From the NCBI GenBank assembly GCA_947508145.1, contig CANNRV010000003.1, positions 1 to 33,332 on the forward strand: a stretch of 33,332 bases of DNA. Direction: 5' to 3'. This stretch comes from Comamonadaceae bacterium. Its GTDB lineage: Bacteria > Pseudomonadota > Gammaproteobacteria > Burkholderiales > Burkholderiaceae_C. Under the pieces are notes generated by a model, which saw only the letters and a program-made list of their open reading frames with translations, searched no databases and was not told where the DNA came from. A program made the translations under genes and the position numbers. Below are positions 1 to 7,237 of the stretch, piece by piece; the first letter of the stretch is position 1, and each line of letters begins with the position of its first letter.

Positions 1-231
1 AACATCGGCGCTTTGTCTGGCGCTAAGGTGTCGCCGGATGGCCGTGTGGTGTCTGAGCAGGAATGGAGTGCCAAGGTAGGCGAGTGGTTGCCCACAGCGG
101 AAGACCGTGCGTTTGTGCAAAGCCTGATGGGCCGTGTGGTGGAGCCGGGCAAGTTCGCTAACTGGATTGCGCCGCCTGCGATGGGTATCAATCGTCAGCC
201 GGTGGACTTTGAGTATGTGCGGTTCAACTGA
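1..231 (+). CDS. boxB: Benzoyl-CoA 2,3-epoxidase subunit B, C-terminal end (partial)
   Basis: This is the last 76 codons of a gene that begins before the window; the frame is open from base 1 to a TGA at 229-231. The C-terminal stretch containing GKFANWIAPP and then QPVDFEYV is what I recognise as the end of BoxB, the di-iron oxygenase component of benzoyl-CoA 2,3-epoxidase. In that pathway BoxB uses O2 to epoxidise the aromatic ring of benzoyl-CoA, with electrons from BoxA, in the cytoplasm during aerobic benzoate degradation. BoxA lies downstream on the same strand, which supports the call, although the two genes are unusually far apart (about 960 bp). Only the tail is visible, so the metal ligands cannot be checked. 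Confidence 0.85.
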   Translation, partial: NIGALSGAKVSPDGRVVSEQEWSAKVGEWLPTAEDRAFVQSLMGRVVEPGKFANWIAPPAMGINRQPVDFEYVRFN

Positions 232-270
232 TTGCAGCTTTTGTATTTGAACCAGTTGATGCACTGAACC

Positions 271-940
271 CGCGCGTCGGCAGCGACAGGCGGGGTTCCT
301 CATACAGCGAGCTGAAATCGTCACCCCGCCTGCCTCTGCCACCGCGCTGCGAAAGGCGTCAGTCGGTTTGTGTGGTGAAAGATTGCTAAGCCGGTGTGGC
401 GGTGATGATGTTGGTTGGTTCAAGTTGCAGATGATTGCTGAATCCGCGCGTCGGCAGCGACAGGCGGGGTTCCTCATACAGCGAGCTGAAATCGTCACCC
501 TGCCTGCCGCTTCCACCGCGCTGTGAAAGGCATCAGTTGGTTTGTGTGGTGAAAGATTGCTGAACTCGCGTGGCGGTGGTGATGTTGGTTGGTTCGGGTT
601 GTGAAAGATTGCTGAACCCGCGCGTCGGCAGCGACAGGCGGGGTTCCTCATACAGCGAGCTGAAATCGTCACCCTGCCTGCCGCTTCCACCGCGCTGCGA
701 AAGGCGGGGTTCCTCATACAGCGAGCTGAAATCGTCACCCTGCCTGCCGCTTCCACCGCGCTGCGAAAGGCATCAGTTGGTTTGTGTGGTGAAAGATTGC
801 TAAGCCGCTGTGGCGGTGGTGATGTCGGACGGTTCAAGTTGCACATGATTGTTGAACCCGCACGTCGGCAGCGACAGGCGGGGTTCCTCATACAGCGAGC
901 TGAAATCGTCACCCCGCCTGCCGCTTCCACCGCGCTGCGA
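271..940. repeat. Tandem array of four 174-bp hairpin repeats
   Basis: Four copies of a unit start with CGCGCGTCGG or a one-base variant at 271, 445, 619 and 859. The first two spacings are exactly 174; the third is 240, which is 174 plus an internal 66-bp duplication. Each copy folds as a hairpin: copy 1 at 272-347, copy 2 at 446-521, copy 3 at 620-695, copy 4 at 860-935. In copy 1 the arms are 279-296 and 323-340, with 16 of 18 positions complementary and a 26-nt loop. A 5-bp outer stem (272-276 with 343-347) follows a 2x2 internal loop. The ~98-bp tail between hairpins (including GAAAGATTGCT) repeats too. The array ends abruptly at 940, inside the fourth unit. Copies differ in the arms but keep pairing. 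No open reading frame here looks genuine. Confidence 0.9.
636..767. repeat. 66-bp tandem duplication inside the third hairpin repeat
   Basis: The 66 bases from 636 are repeated directly from 702. The second copy keeps the loop (711-736) and right arm, but only the inner part of the left arm, AGGCGGGGT at 702-710, which pairs with 737-745. This gives a fifth, shorter hairpin and accounts for the longer spacing between repeat units three and four. Confidence 0.85.
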
Positions 941-1042
941 TTCACATTGTTTTAGCTCGTAGTTTCAAGGATAGAAAATGCACTTCGAGTTGGCTTCAAG
1001 TACATCTGTGTCGCGCAAAGTCATTTCCTTCGCAGAGGACAT

Positions 1043-1102
1043 GCAGGCCGGGGTCGGGTGACGATTTCAAGCTTGCGCATGAGGAACCCGGCCCCGGTCT
1101 GC
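1043..1102 (-). repeat. Solitary inverted copy of the hairpin element
   Basis: The arms 1043-1059 and 1086-1102 match over 17 bp with two G-T type mismatches and enclose a 26-nt loop (1060-1085). Read on the minus strand, the loop begins TCCTCAT and ends TGAAATCGTC, exactly as in the upstream array, and has the same length. The stem sequence differs from that of the array but is still self-complementary. This is therefore a diverged, oppositely oriented member of the same family, standing 88 bp before boxA. No T-run follows either arm, so it is not a classical terminator. Confidence 0.8.
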
Positions 1103-1190
1103 GTGGCCTAGGGCTCAGCAAAGATCAGAAGACCAAATCAAGAGACCAATTGCAGCCACAATCGCAACAACACGAACACAAAACCAAGCC

Positions 1191-2459
1191 ATGAGCACAG
1201 ACACCGCCGAACTGCTACAGCAACACGTGATTGACCCCGAGGTGTGCATACGCTGCAACACCTGCGAAGCCACTTGCCCCGTGGGTGCGGTCACGCACGA
1301 CAGCCGCAACTACGTGGTCGACCCGGACAAATGCAACCACTGCATGGCTTGCGTGCCGCCGTGCCCCACGGGTTCGATTGACCATTGGTTGCCAGTGTTG
1401 CGCAGCAAAGCGTATTCATTGGCAGAACAACTGTCCTGGGACGAACTGCCGGCCGCGCAAGCGGTGGATGCATTGCAAGCCACTTCGCAAGTGTCGGGCA
1501 GCACGGCGTTTGAAACATTGGCCACATCCGTGCCAACCACCAGTTCTGCTGCGCCCGCGCTCAACACCGCAGCCATGGGTGCCACTGTGCCGCCATGGTC
1601 TGCCGCACATCCATACACCAATTTGCATGGCCCCAAGTCGCCGATCACCGCGACGGTGGTCGGCAATATGCAAGTGAATGAGCCCGGCACAGACAACGAA
1701 ACACACCACATCGTGCTGGACTTTGGCAGCATGCCGTTTCCGGTGCTCGAAGGTCAATCGGTGGGCATCGTGCCGCCCGGCGTGGACCCGAATGGCAAGC
1801 CGCATCATGCGCGTCAATATTCAGTGGCCAGCCCGCGCAACGGCGAGCGGCCCGGTTACAACAACTTATCACTCACCGTGAAACGCGTGGTGCAAGACCA
1901 CCATGGCCAGGCCGTGAAAGGCGTGGCATCCAACTATTTGTGTGACCTGAAAACCGGCGATAGCGTGCAAGTGATTGGCCCGTTTGGCAGCAGCTTTTTG
2001 ATGCCCAACCACCCTGGCAGCCACATCGTGATGATTTGCACCGGTACCGGCAGCGCACCCATGCGCGGCATGACCGAATGGCGCAGACGCATACAGGCCA
2101 GCGGCAAATTTGCAGGCGGCAAGCTGATGCTGTTTTTCGGCGCACGCACGCAGCAGGAGTTGCCTTACTTCGGCCCGTTGCAAAAGTTACCCAAAGACTT
2201 CATCGATATTCACTTTGCGTTTTCACGCACACCCGGTCAACCTAAGCGCTATGTGCAAGACGCGATGCGGGATGCATCCGCACAACTGGCCACTTTGCTG
2301 CAAGACCCGCAAACGCATTTTTATGTCTGCGGTTTGAAGAGCATGGAAGAGGGCGTGTTGCAGGCCATGCACGACATCGCTGTAGCTGCGGGTTTGGATT
2401 GGACTTCGATTGCAGCGGGGTTGAAGCAAGAGGGTAGGTTGCAGTTGGAGACGTATTGA
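1191..2459 (+). CDS. boxA: Benzoyl-CoA 2,3-epoxidase reductase subunit BoxA
   Basis: The 422-residue product has two ferredoxin-type 4Fe-4S motifs at the N-terminus, with Cys19/22/25/29 and Cys48/51/54/58. An Ala/Pro-rich linker (about 75-140) follows, then a ferredoxin-NADP reductase-like module with the flavin motif RQYSVASP near residue 205 and the nucleotide-binding motif [11 protein letters not shown] near residue 285. This architecture is that of BoxA, which transfers electrons from NADPH through FAD and Fe-S clusters to BoxB in benzoyl-CoA epoxidation. It lies downstream of boxB on the same strand but with the hairpin array between them, so it may have its own promoter. The ATG at 1191 sits just before the first cluster motif as expected; no strong ribosome binding site is visible. 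Confidence 0.93.
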   Translation: MSTDTAELLQQHVIDPEVCIRCNTCEATCPVGAVTHDSRNYVVDPDKCNHCMACVPPCPTGSIDHWLPVLRSKAYSLAEQLSWDELPAAQAVDALQATSQVSGSTAFETLATSVPTTSSAAPALNTAAMGATVPPWSAAHPYTNLHGPKSPITATVVGNMQVNEPGTDNETHHIVLDFGSMPFPVLEGQSVGIVPPGVDPNGKPHHARQYSVASPRNGERPGYNNLSLTVKRVVQDHHGQAVKGVASNYLCDLKTGDSVQVIGPFGSSFLMPNHPGSHIVMICTGTGSAPMRGMTEWRRRIQASGKFAGGKLMLFFGARTQQELPYFGPLQKLPKDFIDIHFAFSRTPGQPKRYVQDAMRDASAQLATLLQDPQTHFYVCGLKSMEEGVLQAMHDIAVAAGLDWTSIAAGLKQEGRLQLETY

Positions 2460-2573
2460 GGCTTAGCGGCCGGAGTGAATGGCGCACACGTCATAGGGTA
2501 GTTGTTTGATAGATACACAGCGACCAAAGGATTAATCTTTGGTTGCTGATATTCATTCCATTGAATGAAGTCG

Positions 2574-2600
2574 GTACTTATAAAGTACTTTTTAAGGTAC
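2574..2600. promoter_or_regulatory. Candidate operator of the toxin-antitoxin module
   Basis: GTACTTATAAAGTAC (2574-2588) has perfect 6-bp inverted arms around a 3-nt centre. A third half-site, AAGGTAC (2594-2600), forms a second near-perfect inverted repeat with GTACTTT (2585-2591). The array of half-sites lies directly in front of the toxin remnant. That is where HTH antitoxins of HigBA-type modules usually bind to repress their own operon. Assignment as an operator is inference from position and symmetry. Confidence 0.45.
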
Positions 2601-2607
2601 ATTACAA

Positions 2608-2741
2608 ATGAGGCCGATTCAAAAGTTACCTGCTATTTTTTACTGTTCTGCATCAGGGCATGAGCCTGTTCGCGAATGGTTAAAGACGGTGAATACGCCA
2701 TCACACGTTTGAAAGAATGGAAACATGAGCAAAACAACTAA
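2608..2741 (+). pseudogene. HigB/Gp49-like (DUF891) toxin remnant with internal deletion
   Basis: From ATG 2608 the frame reads a plausible toxin N-terminus (IFYCSASGHEPVREWLK) and then stops at a TGA after 33 codons. In another frame, bases from about 2685 to 2741 read a typical toxin C-terminus (AITRLKEWKHEQ) that ends in TAA 2739-2741 and overlaps the antitoxin start by 17 bp. Gp49-like toxins are usually about 100-120 residues, so roughly half of the gene, including the core that should carry the RNase residues, appears to have been deleted with a frame change. The toxin should be inactive. In intact relatives this ribosome-dependent mRNA interferase is encoded first and neutralised by the HTH protein behind it. 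Confidence 0.6.
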
Positions 2742-3021
2742 ATCCAACAAACACTCGGGAAGCAGCTTTGACGAATTCTTGATTGAAGAAGGTATTTATG
2801 AGTCAGTTCAAGCGCGCGCATTGAAGCGTGCATTGGCCGAGCAACTGAGTGATGCCATGCAAACCGGAAATATCAGCAAAGTGGCTATGGCGCAGCGCAT
2901 GGTGACGAGCCGATCTCAGTTAGACCGGGTACTTGACCCGGAGAATTTGTCCATTCAATTGGATACGTTGATCAAGGCGGCCAGGGCGGTGGGTAAGACA
3001 GTTGAAATTCGGTTGCGGTAA
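2725..3021 (+). CDS. HigA/XRE-type HTH antitoxin, partner of a deleted toxin
   Basis: The 98-residue protein has an acidic, variable N-terminus and a helix-turn-helix region at about 50-90 (KVAMAQRMVTSRSQLDRVLD, then a DTLIKAARAVGK helix), ending in EIRLR. This is the pattern of XRE-family antitoxins that follow Gp49-like toxins. It would bind and inhibit its toxin and repress the operon. Its start overlaps the end of the toxin remnant, preserving the usual translational coupling, but the toxin itself is broken, so this gene is probably a survivor that could still act as a DNA-binding repressor. The reading frame is intact. Confidence 0.7.
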   Translation: MSKTTKSNKHSGSSFDEFLIEEGIYESVQARALKRALAEQLSDAMQTGNISKVAMAQRMVTSRSQLDRVLDPENLSIQLDTLIKAARAVGKTVEIRLR

Positions 3022-3258
3022 GCGCAAGACTAAAAATGCTCAATGCGATAATTTCCGTCGGATTCAATCAAAGCCGGATTAATAATTCAGCAGCTAAAAA
3101 AAGAATGCCCCAGGGTTTCTGCACACTCTCTGGATGGGTGAGAGGGCTTACTTCCAAGGGGCGGATGTGCTGTAAATTTTAAGAAGCACACGCTGGTTTG
3201 CATAGATCAATCGTTGCAAGCGGTTAACAGATCAGCAATCAATTGAAAGGACTTATGC
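3022..3258. other. Gap without a recognisable gene
   Basis: No convincing open reading frame, repeat or terminator was found in these ~240 bp. The stretch is flanked by two antitoxin genes and may hold eroded module DNA. It ends in AAAGGA at 3246-3251, a good ribosome binding site for the next gene. Confidence 0.4.
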
Positions 3259-3426
3259 ATGGTCTCCACTTCAAACATACCGCAGTTGGAAGATGCTCAA
3301 CAGAAAGAAACCATTAAGAAAGAACAGTCAAACCTTTGGCTTGAAGAACACGCAGACTTCGTGAAAGCCTACAACCAGACTGTGGCCCAAGAGGGTTTGC
3401 CACTGTCTGAATGGACAACATTCTGA
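3259..3426 (+). CDS. Truncated CcdA-family antitoxin, no CcdB partner
   Basis: This 55-codon frame starts at ATG 3259 behind an AAAGGA ribosome binding site. The second half resembles the C-terminal, toxin-binding part of chromosomal CcdA-family antitoxins: NLWLEEHADFVKAYN, then EGLPLSEW and a final Phe. CcdA proteins normally have about 70-80 residues, with an N-terminal ribbon-helix-helix that binds DNA. Here only a short divergent N-terminus precedes the toxin-binding tail, and an in-frame TGA at 3244-3246 blocks a longer start. No ccdB follows; the next gene is on the other strand. It is either a remnant or an orphan anti-toxin peptide. Confidence 0.5.
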   Translation: MVSTSNIPQLEDAQQKETIKKEQSNLWLEEHADFVKAYNQTVAQEGLPLSEWTTF

Positions 3427-3434
3427 AAGTCGCG

Positions 3435-3905
3435 CTACCCAGCCACTGCCTGACACACATCCACCCACTGACCCTGTGTCACTTGCTCAAGTAATTCCAC
3501 CGATATCCTCACCGCGCTATTGACCGAGCCCGCCGCTGGCAACACCTCGTCAAAAGCTTTTAGCGATACATCCAAATAAATGGGCAGAGGCCGCGCCAAG
3601 CCGAACGGGCAAACGCCGCCCACCGGGTGGCCGGTGATGTCAGCCACCACCTCGGGTGACAACATCTTGCCTTTGCCTAAAGCGCTTTTGAATTTCAGGT
3701 TGTCTATGCGTGCGTCGCCGCGTGCTACCACCAACACATCGCGGCCATCACTCAGTTTGAATGCCAGTGTTTTAGCAATGCGCCCGGGCTCTACGCCGTG
3801 TGCGGCAGCGGCCAGCGCCACGGTGGCGGTGTTGGCCTCGGTTTCCAAAATCGGAATATCGATTTGCAGTGACTGAAAAAATGTTTGAACAGAAGACAGG
3901 CTCAT
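3435..3905 (-). CDS. YbaK/ProX-type aminoacyl-tRNA deacylase domain protein
   Basis: The 156-residue protein is a single YbaK/EbsC domain: TATVALAAAAHGVEPGRIAKTLAFK near the N-terminus, the central KFKSALGKGKM region and the HPVGGVCPFGL loop. Members of this family hydrolyse mis-acylated tRNAs, such as Cys- or Ala-tRNA(Pro), in the cytoplasm; the substrate of this one cannot be read from sequence. I chose the Met at 3905 (MSLSSVQ) because family members start there. The frame stays open to ATGs at 3932 and 3941, which would add a poor 9-12-residue extension, and none has a strong ribosome binding site. It is divergent from the nitrile hydratase genes. Confidence 0.8.
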   Translation of the reverse strand: MSLSSVQTFFQSLQIDIPILETEANTATVALAAAAHGVEPGRIAKTLAFKLSDGRDVLVVARGDARIDNLKFKSALGKGKMLSPEVVADITGHPVGGVCPFGLARPLPIYLDVSLKAFDEVLPAAGSVNSAVRISVELLEQVTQGQWVDVCQAVAG

Positions 3906-3962
3906 GGTGGCAGTGTGTGTGGCGGTTAACATGATTCTCATCTATCTGTTCAAGGCCAGGCC

Positions 3963-4550
3963 ATGACCACCGACACCACACCGATAGCCAGCATCGAGCA
4001 ACGACTGGACGCGATACAAACCGTGCTGCAACGCCACGGCATGCAGCCTGCCGAATTCATCGACACGTTTGACGAACTCGCGCACGATCACTGGGTACCT
4101 GCCAATGGTGCGGGCCTGATTGCACGCGCTTGGACAGACCCGGCGTTCAAGCAATTGCTGCTGACTGATGGCATGGCCGCGATCCGCGAAGCAGGTTTGA
4201 GCATGCCGCCGCACCACCGCCATTTCGTCGTGCTTGAAAACACCGACGACATACACAATGTGATTTGTTGCACGCTGTGTTCATGCACTGCGTTCACCAT
4301 CATCGGTTTGCCGCCTGACTGGTACAAGGAACTGGCTTACCGTTCGCGCGTGGTGCGAGAGGCACGCACGGTCTTGCGTGAGATGGGTTTGGACTTGCCC
4401 GCGCAAATGCAAATACGTGTGTGGGACACGACCGCTGACACGCGCTACATGGTGATGCCGCAACGGCCTGCTGGTACAGAAGGTTTCTCGTTAGAACAAC
4501 TCACTGCCCTCATCAGCAAAGACGCGCTGATCGGCGTGGCCCGCATTTAA
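3963..4550 (+). CDS. nthA: Nitrile hydratase alpha subunit, cobalt type
   Basis: The 195-residue product carries the metal-binding claw C103-T-L-C106-S-C108. Thr between the first two cysteines is the signature of cobalt-type nitrile hydratases, whereas iron types have Ser. The preceding residue is also Cys (Cys102), which is less usual. The enzyme hydrates nitriles to amides in the cytoplasm; two of the cysteines are normally oxidised to sulfinic and sulfenic acids. Flanking motifs such as GLPPDWYKELAYRSRVVREA are typical of the alpha subunit. The beta subunit follows 10 bp downstream. Related thiocyanate hydrolase gamma subunits share the claw but have a split beta partner, which is not seen here. 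Confidence 0.9.
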   Translation: MTTDTTPIASIEQRLDAIQTVLQRHGMQPAEFIDTFDELAHDHWVPANGAGLIARAWTDPAFKQLLLTDGMAAIREAGLSMPPHHRHFVVLENTDDIHNVICCTLCSCTAFTIIGLPPDWYKELAYRSRVVREARTVLREMGLDLPAQMQIRVWDTTADTRYMVMPQRPAGTEGFSLEQLTALISKDALIGVARI

Positions 4551-4560
4551 AGGAAGACAC

Positions 4561-5178
4561 ATGGACGGCATGCACGACTTGGGCGGCAAACAAGGTTTCG
4601 GCAAAGTGCTGCACAGCCGCGACGCGGTGGTGTTTCATGCCGACTGGGAAGTGCGGGCGAATGCCTTGTACAGCTTGGCGGTGAAAAGCGGTGTGTTCAA
4701 CATGGACGAATACCGACACGCCATCGAGCGCATGACACCACAGCATTACCTGAGCGCCAGTTATTACGAACGCTCGCTGACCAGTTTGGCGACGCTGTGT
4801 GTGGAGAAAGGCTTGGTCACGCGCGAGGAATTGGAGCAACTCGCAGGCGGTGCTTATCCGCTGGCCATGCCCCCGGCTGCGGGACGCGGCAACCACGCGG
4901 GCCGCACCGCGTTTGTGCCGGGCGACCATGTGCGTGTACGCGATAAACATGTGGCAGGCCATGTGCGCATGCCCGGTTACATACGCGGAAAACACGGTGT
5001 GGTGATCAGTCAATCTCCTGCTTATCCGTTTCCGGATGCACACGGCCACGGCATACACGCGGATGACGAGCCCACTTACGACGTGCGTTTTGAAGCCGCG
5101 CATTTGTGGCCGCAAGGCGCAGAGGATGCGCTGGTGCATGTGGCGGTGTTTGAAAGTTATTTGGAGTTGGACGTATGA
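4561..5178 (+). CDS. nthB: Nitrile hydratase beta subunit
   Basis: The 205-residue protein begins MDGMHDLGGKQGFG, the hallmark start of nitrile hydratase beta subunits, and continues with the helical N-terminal half (MTPQHYLSASYYERSL) and the SH3-like C-terminal domain (GDHVRVRDKHVAGHVRMPGYIRG). The beta chain pairs with alpha, contributes arginines near the metal site and forms the substrate channel. AAAGGAAG at 4549-4556 provides a ribosome binding site. Its stop overlaps the start of the following methyltransferase by 4 bp (ATGA), so the three genes should be one transcript. N- and C-terminal domains are in one chain, which argues against thiocyanate hydrolase. Confidence 0.9.
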   Translation: MDGMHDLGGKQGFGKVLHSRDAVVFHADWEVRANALYSLAVKSGVFNMDEYRHAIERMTPQHYLSASYYERSLTSLATLCVEKGLVTREELEQLAGGAYPLAMPPAAGRGNHAGRTAFVPGDHVRVRDKHVAGHVRMPGYIRGKHGVVISQSPAYPFPDAHGHGIHADDEPTYDVRFEAAHLWPQGAEDALVHVAVFESYLELDV

Positions 5179-5972
5179 AAGACACAGACAGCACGCTGGC
5201 GCAGTTTGACCAGGCCGGAGCCGAGCGCTTGGAAAAAATTTACCTCACACCCGATGTCGTGCAGCAGCGCGAACAAATTTTTCAGCTGCTGGATGTCAAG
5301 CCAGGCATGCACGCTTTAGACATTGGTTGCGGCCCGGGCCTTACCTCTTTGTCGCTGGCGCAGGCCGTGGGCAACAGCGGCCATGTGGATGCGATCGATA
5401 TCGCGCCGCCTATGTTGCAGTTGGCCGCACGCCGTTGTGCCGATGCCAAGCAAGTGGCGTTTCACCAAGCCGATGTATTGCAGCTGCCGTTTGCAGATGC
5501 GACTTTTGATGTGGCGCTGGCCACGCAAGTCTACGAATACGTGGCCGATATTGATGATGCATTGAGCGAACTGTGGCGGGTGATGAAGCCCGGCGCACAG
5601 GTGCTGCTGGTGGACACGGATTGGGAGTCTTGCGTGTGGGCCTGCCGAGATGAGGCTCGCATGCGCCGCATCATGCAAGGCTGGAGCCAACATATTCCAC
5701 ACCCGCAACTGCCGCGCACTTTGATCCAACGCATGCAAGGCGCGGGTTTTGCAGATGTGCAAGCGCACACCATTCCTTTGATGAACATGAATTACAGCAC
5801 CGACACTTTCAGCGGCGGCATGATGGGTTTCATTGCGTCCTTCGTTGGAGGCTTGCCAGACTTTGGCCCGCAACTCGCAGCCGATTGGCAAGCCGATGTG
5901 CAAACCATGAAAGACGCGGGCGGTTATTTCTTCAGTTTGAACCGGTTTGTGTTTGTGGCGCGTAAGCCATAG
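5175..5972 (+). CDS. Class I SAM-dependent methyltransferase of unknown substrate
   Basis: The 265-residue protein has a Rossmann-type methyltransferase fold: motif I ALDIGCGPGLTSLSLA (about 47-62), the acidic VDAIDIAPPML strand (about 73-83) and the motif IV region FDVALATQVYEYVAD (about 113-127), like UbiE/Methyltransf_11 proteins. The C-terminal half (DTDWESCVW, then TFSGGMMGFIASFV) is not diagnostic. It starts in an ATGA overlap with the nitrile hydratase beta gene, so it is co-translated with it. The substrate is unknown. This slot in cobalt-type operons is often held by a small activator or metallochaperone, but nothing in this protein looks metal-delivering; a role in processing the nitrile or its product is only a guess. 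Confidence 0.75.
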   Translation: MKDTDSTLAQFDQAGAERLEKIYLTPDVVQQREQIFQLLDVKPGMHALDIGCGPGLTSLSLAQAVGNSGHVDAIDIAPPMLQLAARRCADAKQVAFHQADVLQLPFADATFDVALATQVYEYVADIDDALSELWRVMKPGAQVLLVDTDWESCVWACRDEARMRRIMQGWSQHIPHPQLPRTLIQRMQGAGFADVQAHTIPLMNMNYSTDTFSGGMMGFIASFVGGLPDFGPQLAADWQADVQTMKDAGGYFFSLNRFVFVARKP

Positions 5973-6010
5973 GTCTAATGCCGCAGGTGTGGACTCATAG
6001 CAACTTGGCA

Positions 6011-7237
6011 TTAAGCACTGGCTTGGTTTTTCCACCGCCTGTACAACCACAACACAATCACCATATTCAAAGCATTCCACGCCACGCCATTGATAAACGC
6101 CGCGTGGTAAGAACCGCTGATATCAAAAATCTTGCCGGACAACCAACCGCCCAAGGCCATGCCCACCAGCGAGGCCATGATGATGGTGCCGGTGCTGGCC
6201 CCCACATTTGCCGCCGGAAAATGCTCGCGCACGATGATGGCGTAAGACGGCACGATGCCGCCTTGAAACAAACCGAACATGGCTGACACCAGGTACAGCG
6301 GCACCAATCCGTCAAACGGTAAGAACATCAACAGCGCAATGCCTTGCAACACCGAGCCGAGCAGCAAAGTGCGAATGCCGCCGATGCGGTCGCAAATCGC
6401 GCCGGACACCAAACGGCTGACGATGCCACAGGCCAGCATCAGCGACAACATCTCCGCGCCGCGCGCCGCGCCGAACCCTAAGTCGCTGCAGTACGCCACG
6501 ATATGCACTTGCGGCATCGCCATGGCCACACAGCAACCGACCGCCGCCAGACTCAGCAGCCATTGCGCTTGCGGCACCGACAAACCAAAGGGCCGGTCTG
6601 AGGCGACCACACCGGTGTGGCTGACTGGTGCGTGTTGCAGTTGCGGCGGGCGTTCGCGCATACGCAAAGCCAGCAGCGCCATGCCCAGGCCGCAAAACAC
6701 ACCGATGCACACATAAGTGCTGCGCCAACCGATGTGCGTCACGCCCCATTGCGCCATCGGCGGCCACAACGTACCCGCAAAATAGTTGCCGCTGGCGCAC
6801 ACCGCCACCGCAATGCCGCGACGCTTGTTCCACCATTGGCCGGTGTCGGCCAACAAGGGCGCGAAGGTGGACGCTATACCCAGCAAACCCAACAGGCCTT
6901 GCGCCAAAGCAAAACCGATGATGCCGCCCGACATGCCAGCCCAGACAAAGCCACCGGTGACACCGGCTGCACCCACCGCCAACACCCGCGCGATACCAAT
7001 GCGGTCTGCCCAACGGCCCAACCACATGCCGCCAAAGCCAAAGCCCAGCATGCACAAGGTGTAAGGGATGGAGGCATCTGCGCGGCTGATGCCGAACTCG
7101 GCTTGCACCGCAGGCAGCACCACCGACACCGCGTACATGCCGCTGTTACCCAACAGCATCAACAGCAAAGTGGTCAGCAAGCGCCAAGCGGCTTTGCGTG
7201 AATCGATGTCGGCAGGGTTGGCGTAATGCGGGTTCAT
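6011..7237 (-). CDS. Major facilitator superfamily transporter
   Basis: The 408-residue protein has alternating hydrophobic segments consistent with 12 membrane helices. It has the MFS loop 2-3 signature (GGMWLGRWADRIG, about 80-92) and a matching GAICDRIGG motif in the second half. It should be an inner-membrane secondary transporter; the substrate cannot be deduced. The Met at 7237 (MNPHYANP) is the likely start because the upstream extension to 7279 is Arg/Pro-rich and would precede the first helix. The gene converges with the nitrile hydratase-methyltransferase operon, with 38 bp between stop codons, so it is not in that operon, though a link to nitrile or amide uptake is possible. Confidence 0.82.
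   Translation of the reverse strand: MNPHYANPADIDSRKAAWRLLTTLLLMLLGNSGMYAVSVVLPAVQAEFGISRADASIPYTLCMLGFGFGGMWLGRWADRIGIARVLAVGAAGVTGGFVWAGMSGGIIGFALAQGLLGLLGIASTFAPLLADTGQWWNKRRGIAVAVCASGNYFAGTLWPPMAQWGVTHIGWRSTYVCIGVFCGLGMALLALRMRERPPQLQHAPVSHTGVVASDRPFGLSVPQAQWLLSLAAVGCCVAMAMPQVHIVAYCSDLGFGAARGAEMLSLMLACGIVSRLVSGAICDRIGGIRTLLLGSVLQGIALLMFLPFDGLVPLYLVSAMFGLFQGGIVPSYAIIVREHFPAANVGASTGTIIMASLVGMALGGWLSGKIFDISGSYHAAFINGVAWNALNMVIVLWLYRRWKNQASA

Noticed and set aside
570-803. A 77-codon open frame on the plus strand with an internal repeated peptide
   Set aside because: It lies wholly within the hairpin array and its peptide repeat is only the translation of the 66-bp duplication; no ribosome binding site or family match.
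271-940. A CRISPR array
   Set aside because: The units are 174 bp, nearly identical throughout, with no short repeat/unique spacer alternation, and no cas genes are near.
2608-3021. A functional HigBA toxin-antitoxin pair
   Set aside because: The toxin frame stops after 33 codons and its C-terminal part continues in a different frame, with the central region missing.
4513-5139. A minus-strand open frame opposite nitrile hydratase beta
   Set aside because: Antisense shadow of a gene with unmistakable family motifs.
3963-5178. Thiocyanate hydrolase rather than nitrile hydratase
   Set aside because: That enzyme has the beta-type chain split into two genes, while here N- and C-terminal beta domains are in one 205-residue protein that starts with the nitrile hydratase MDGMHDLGG motif.
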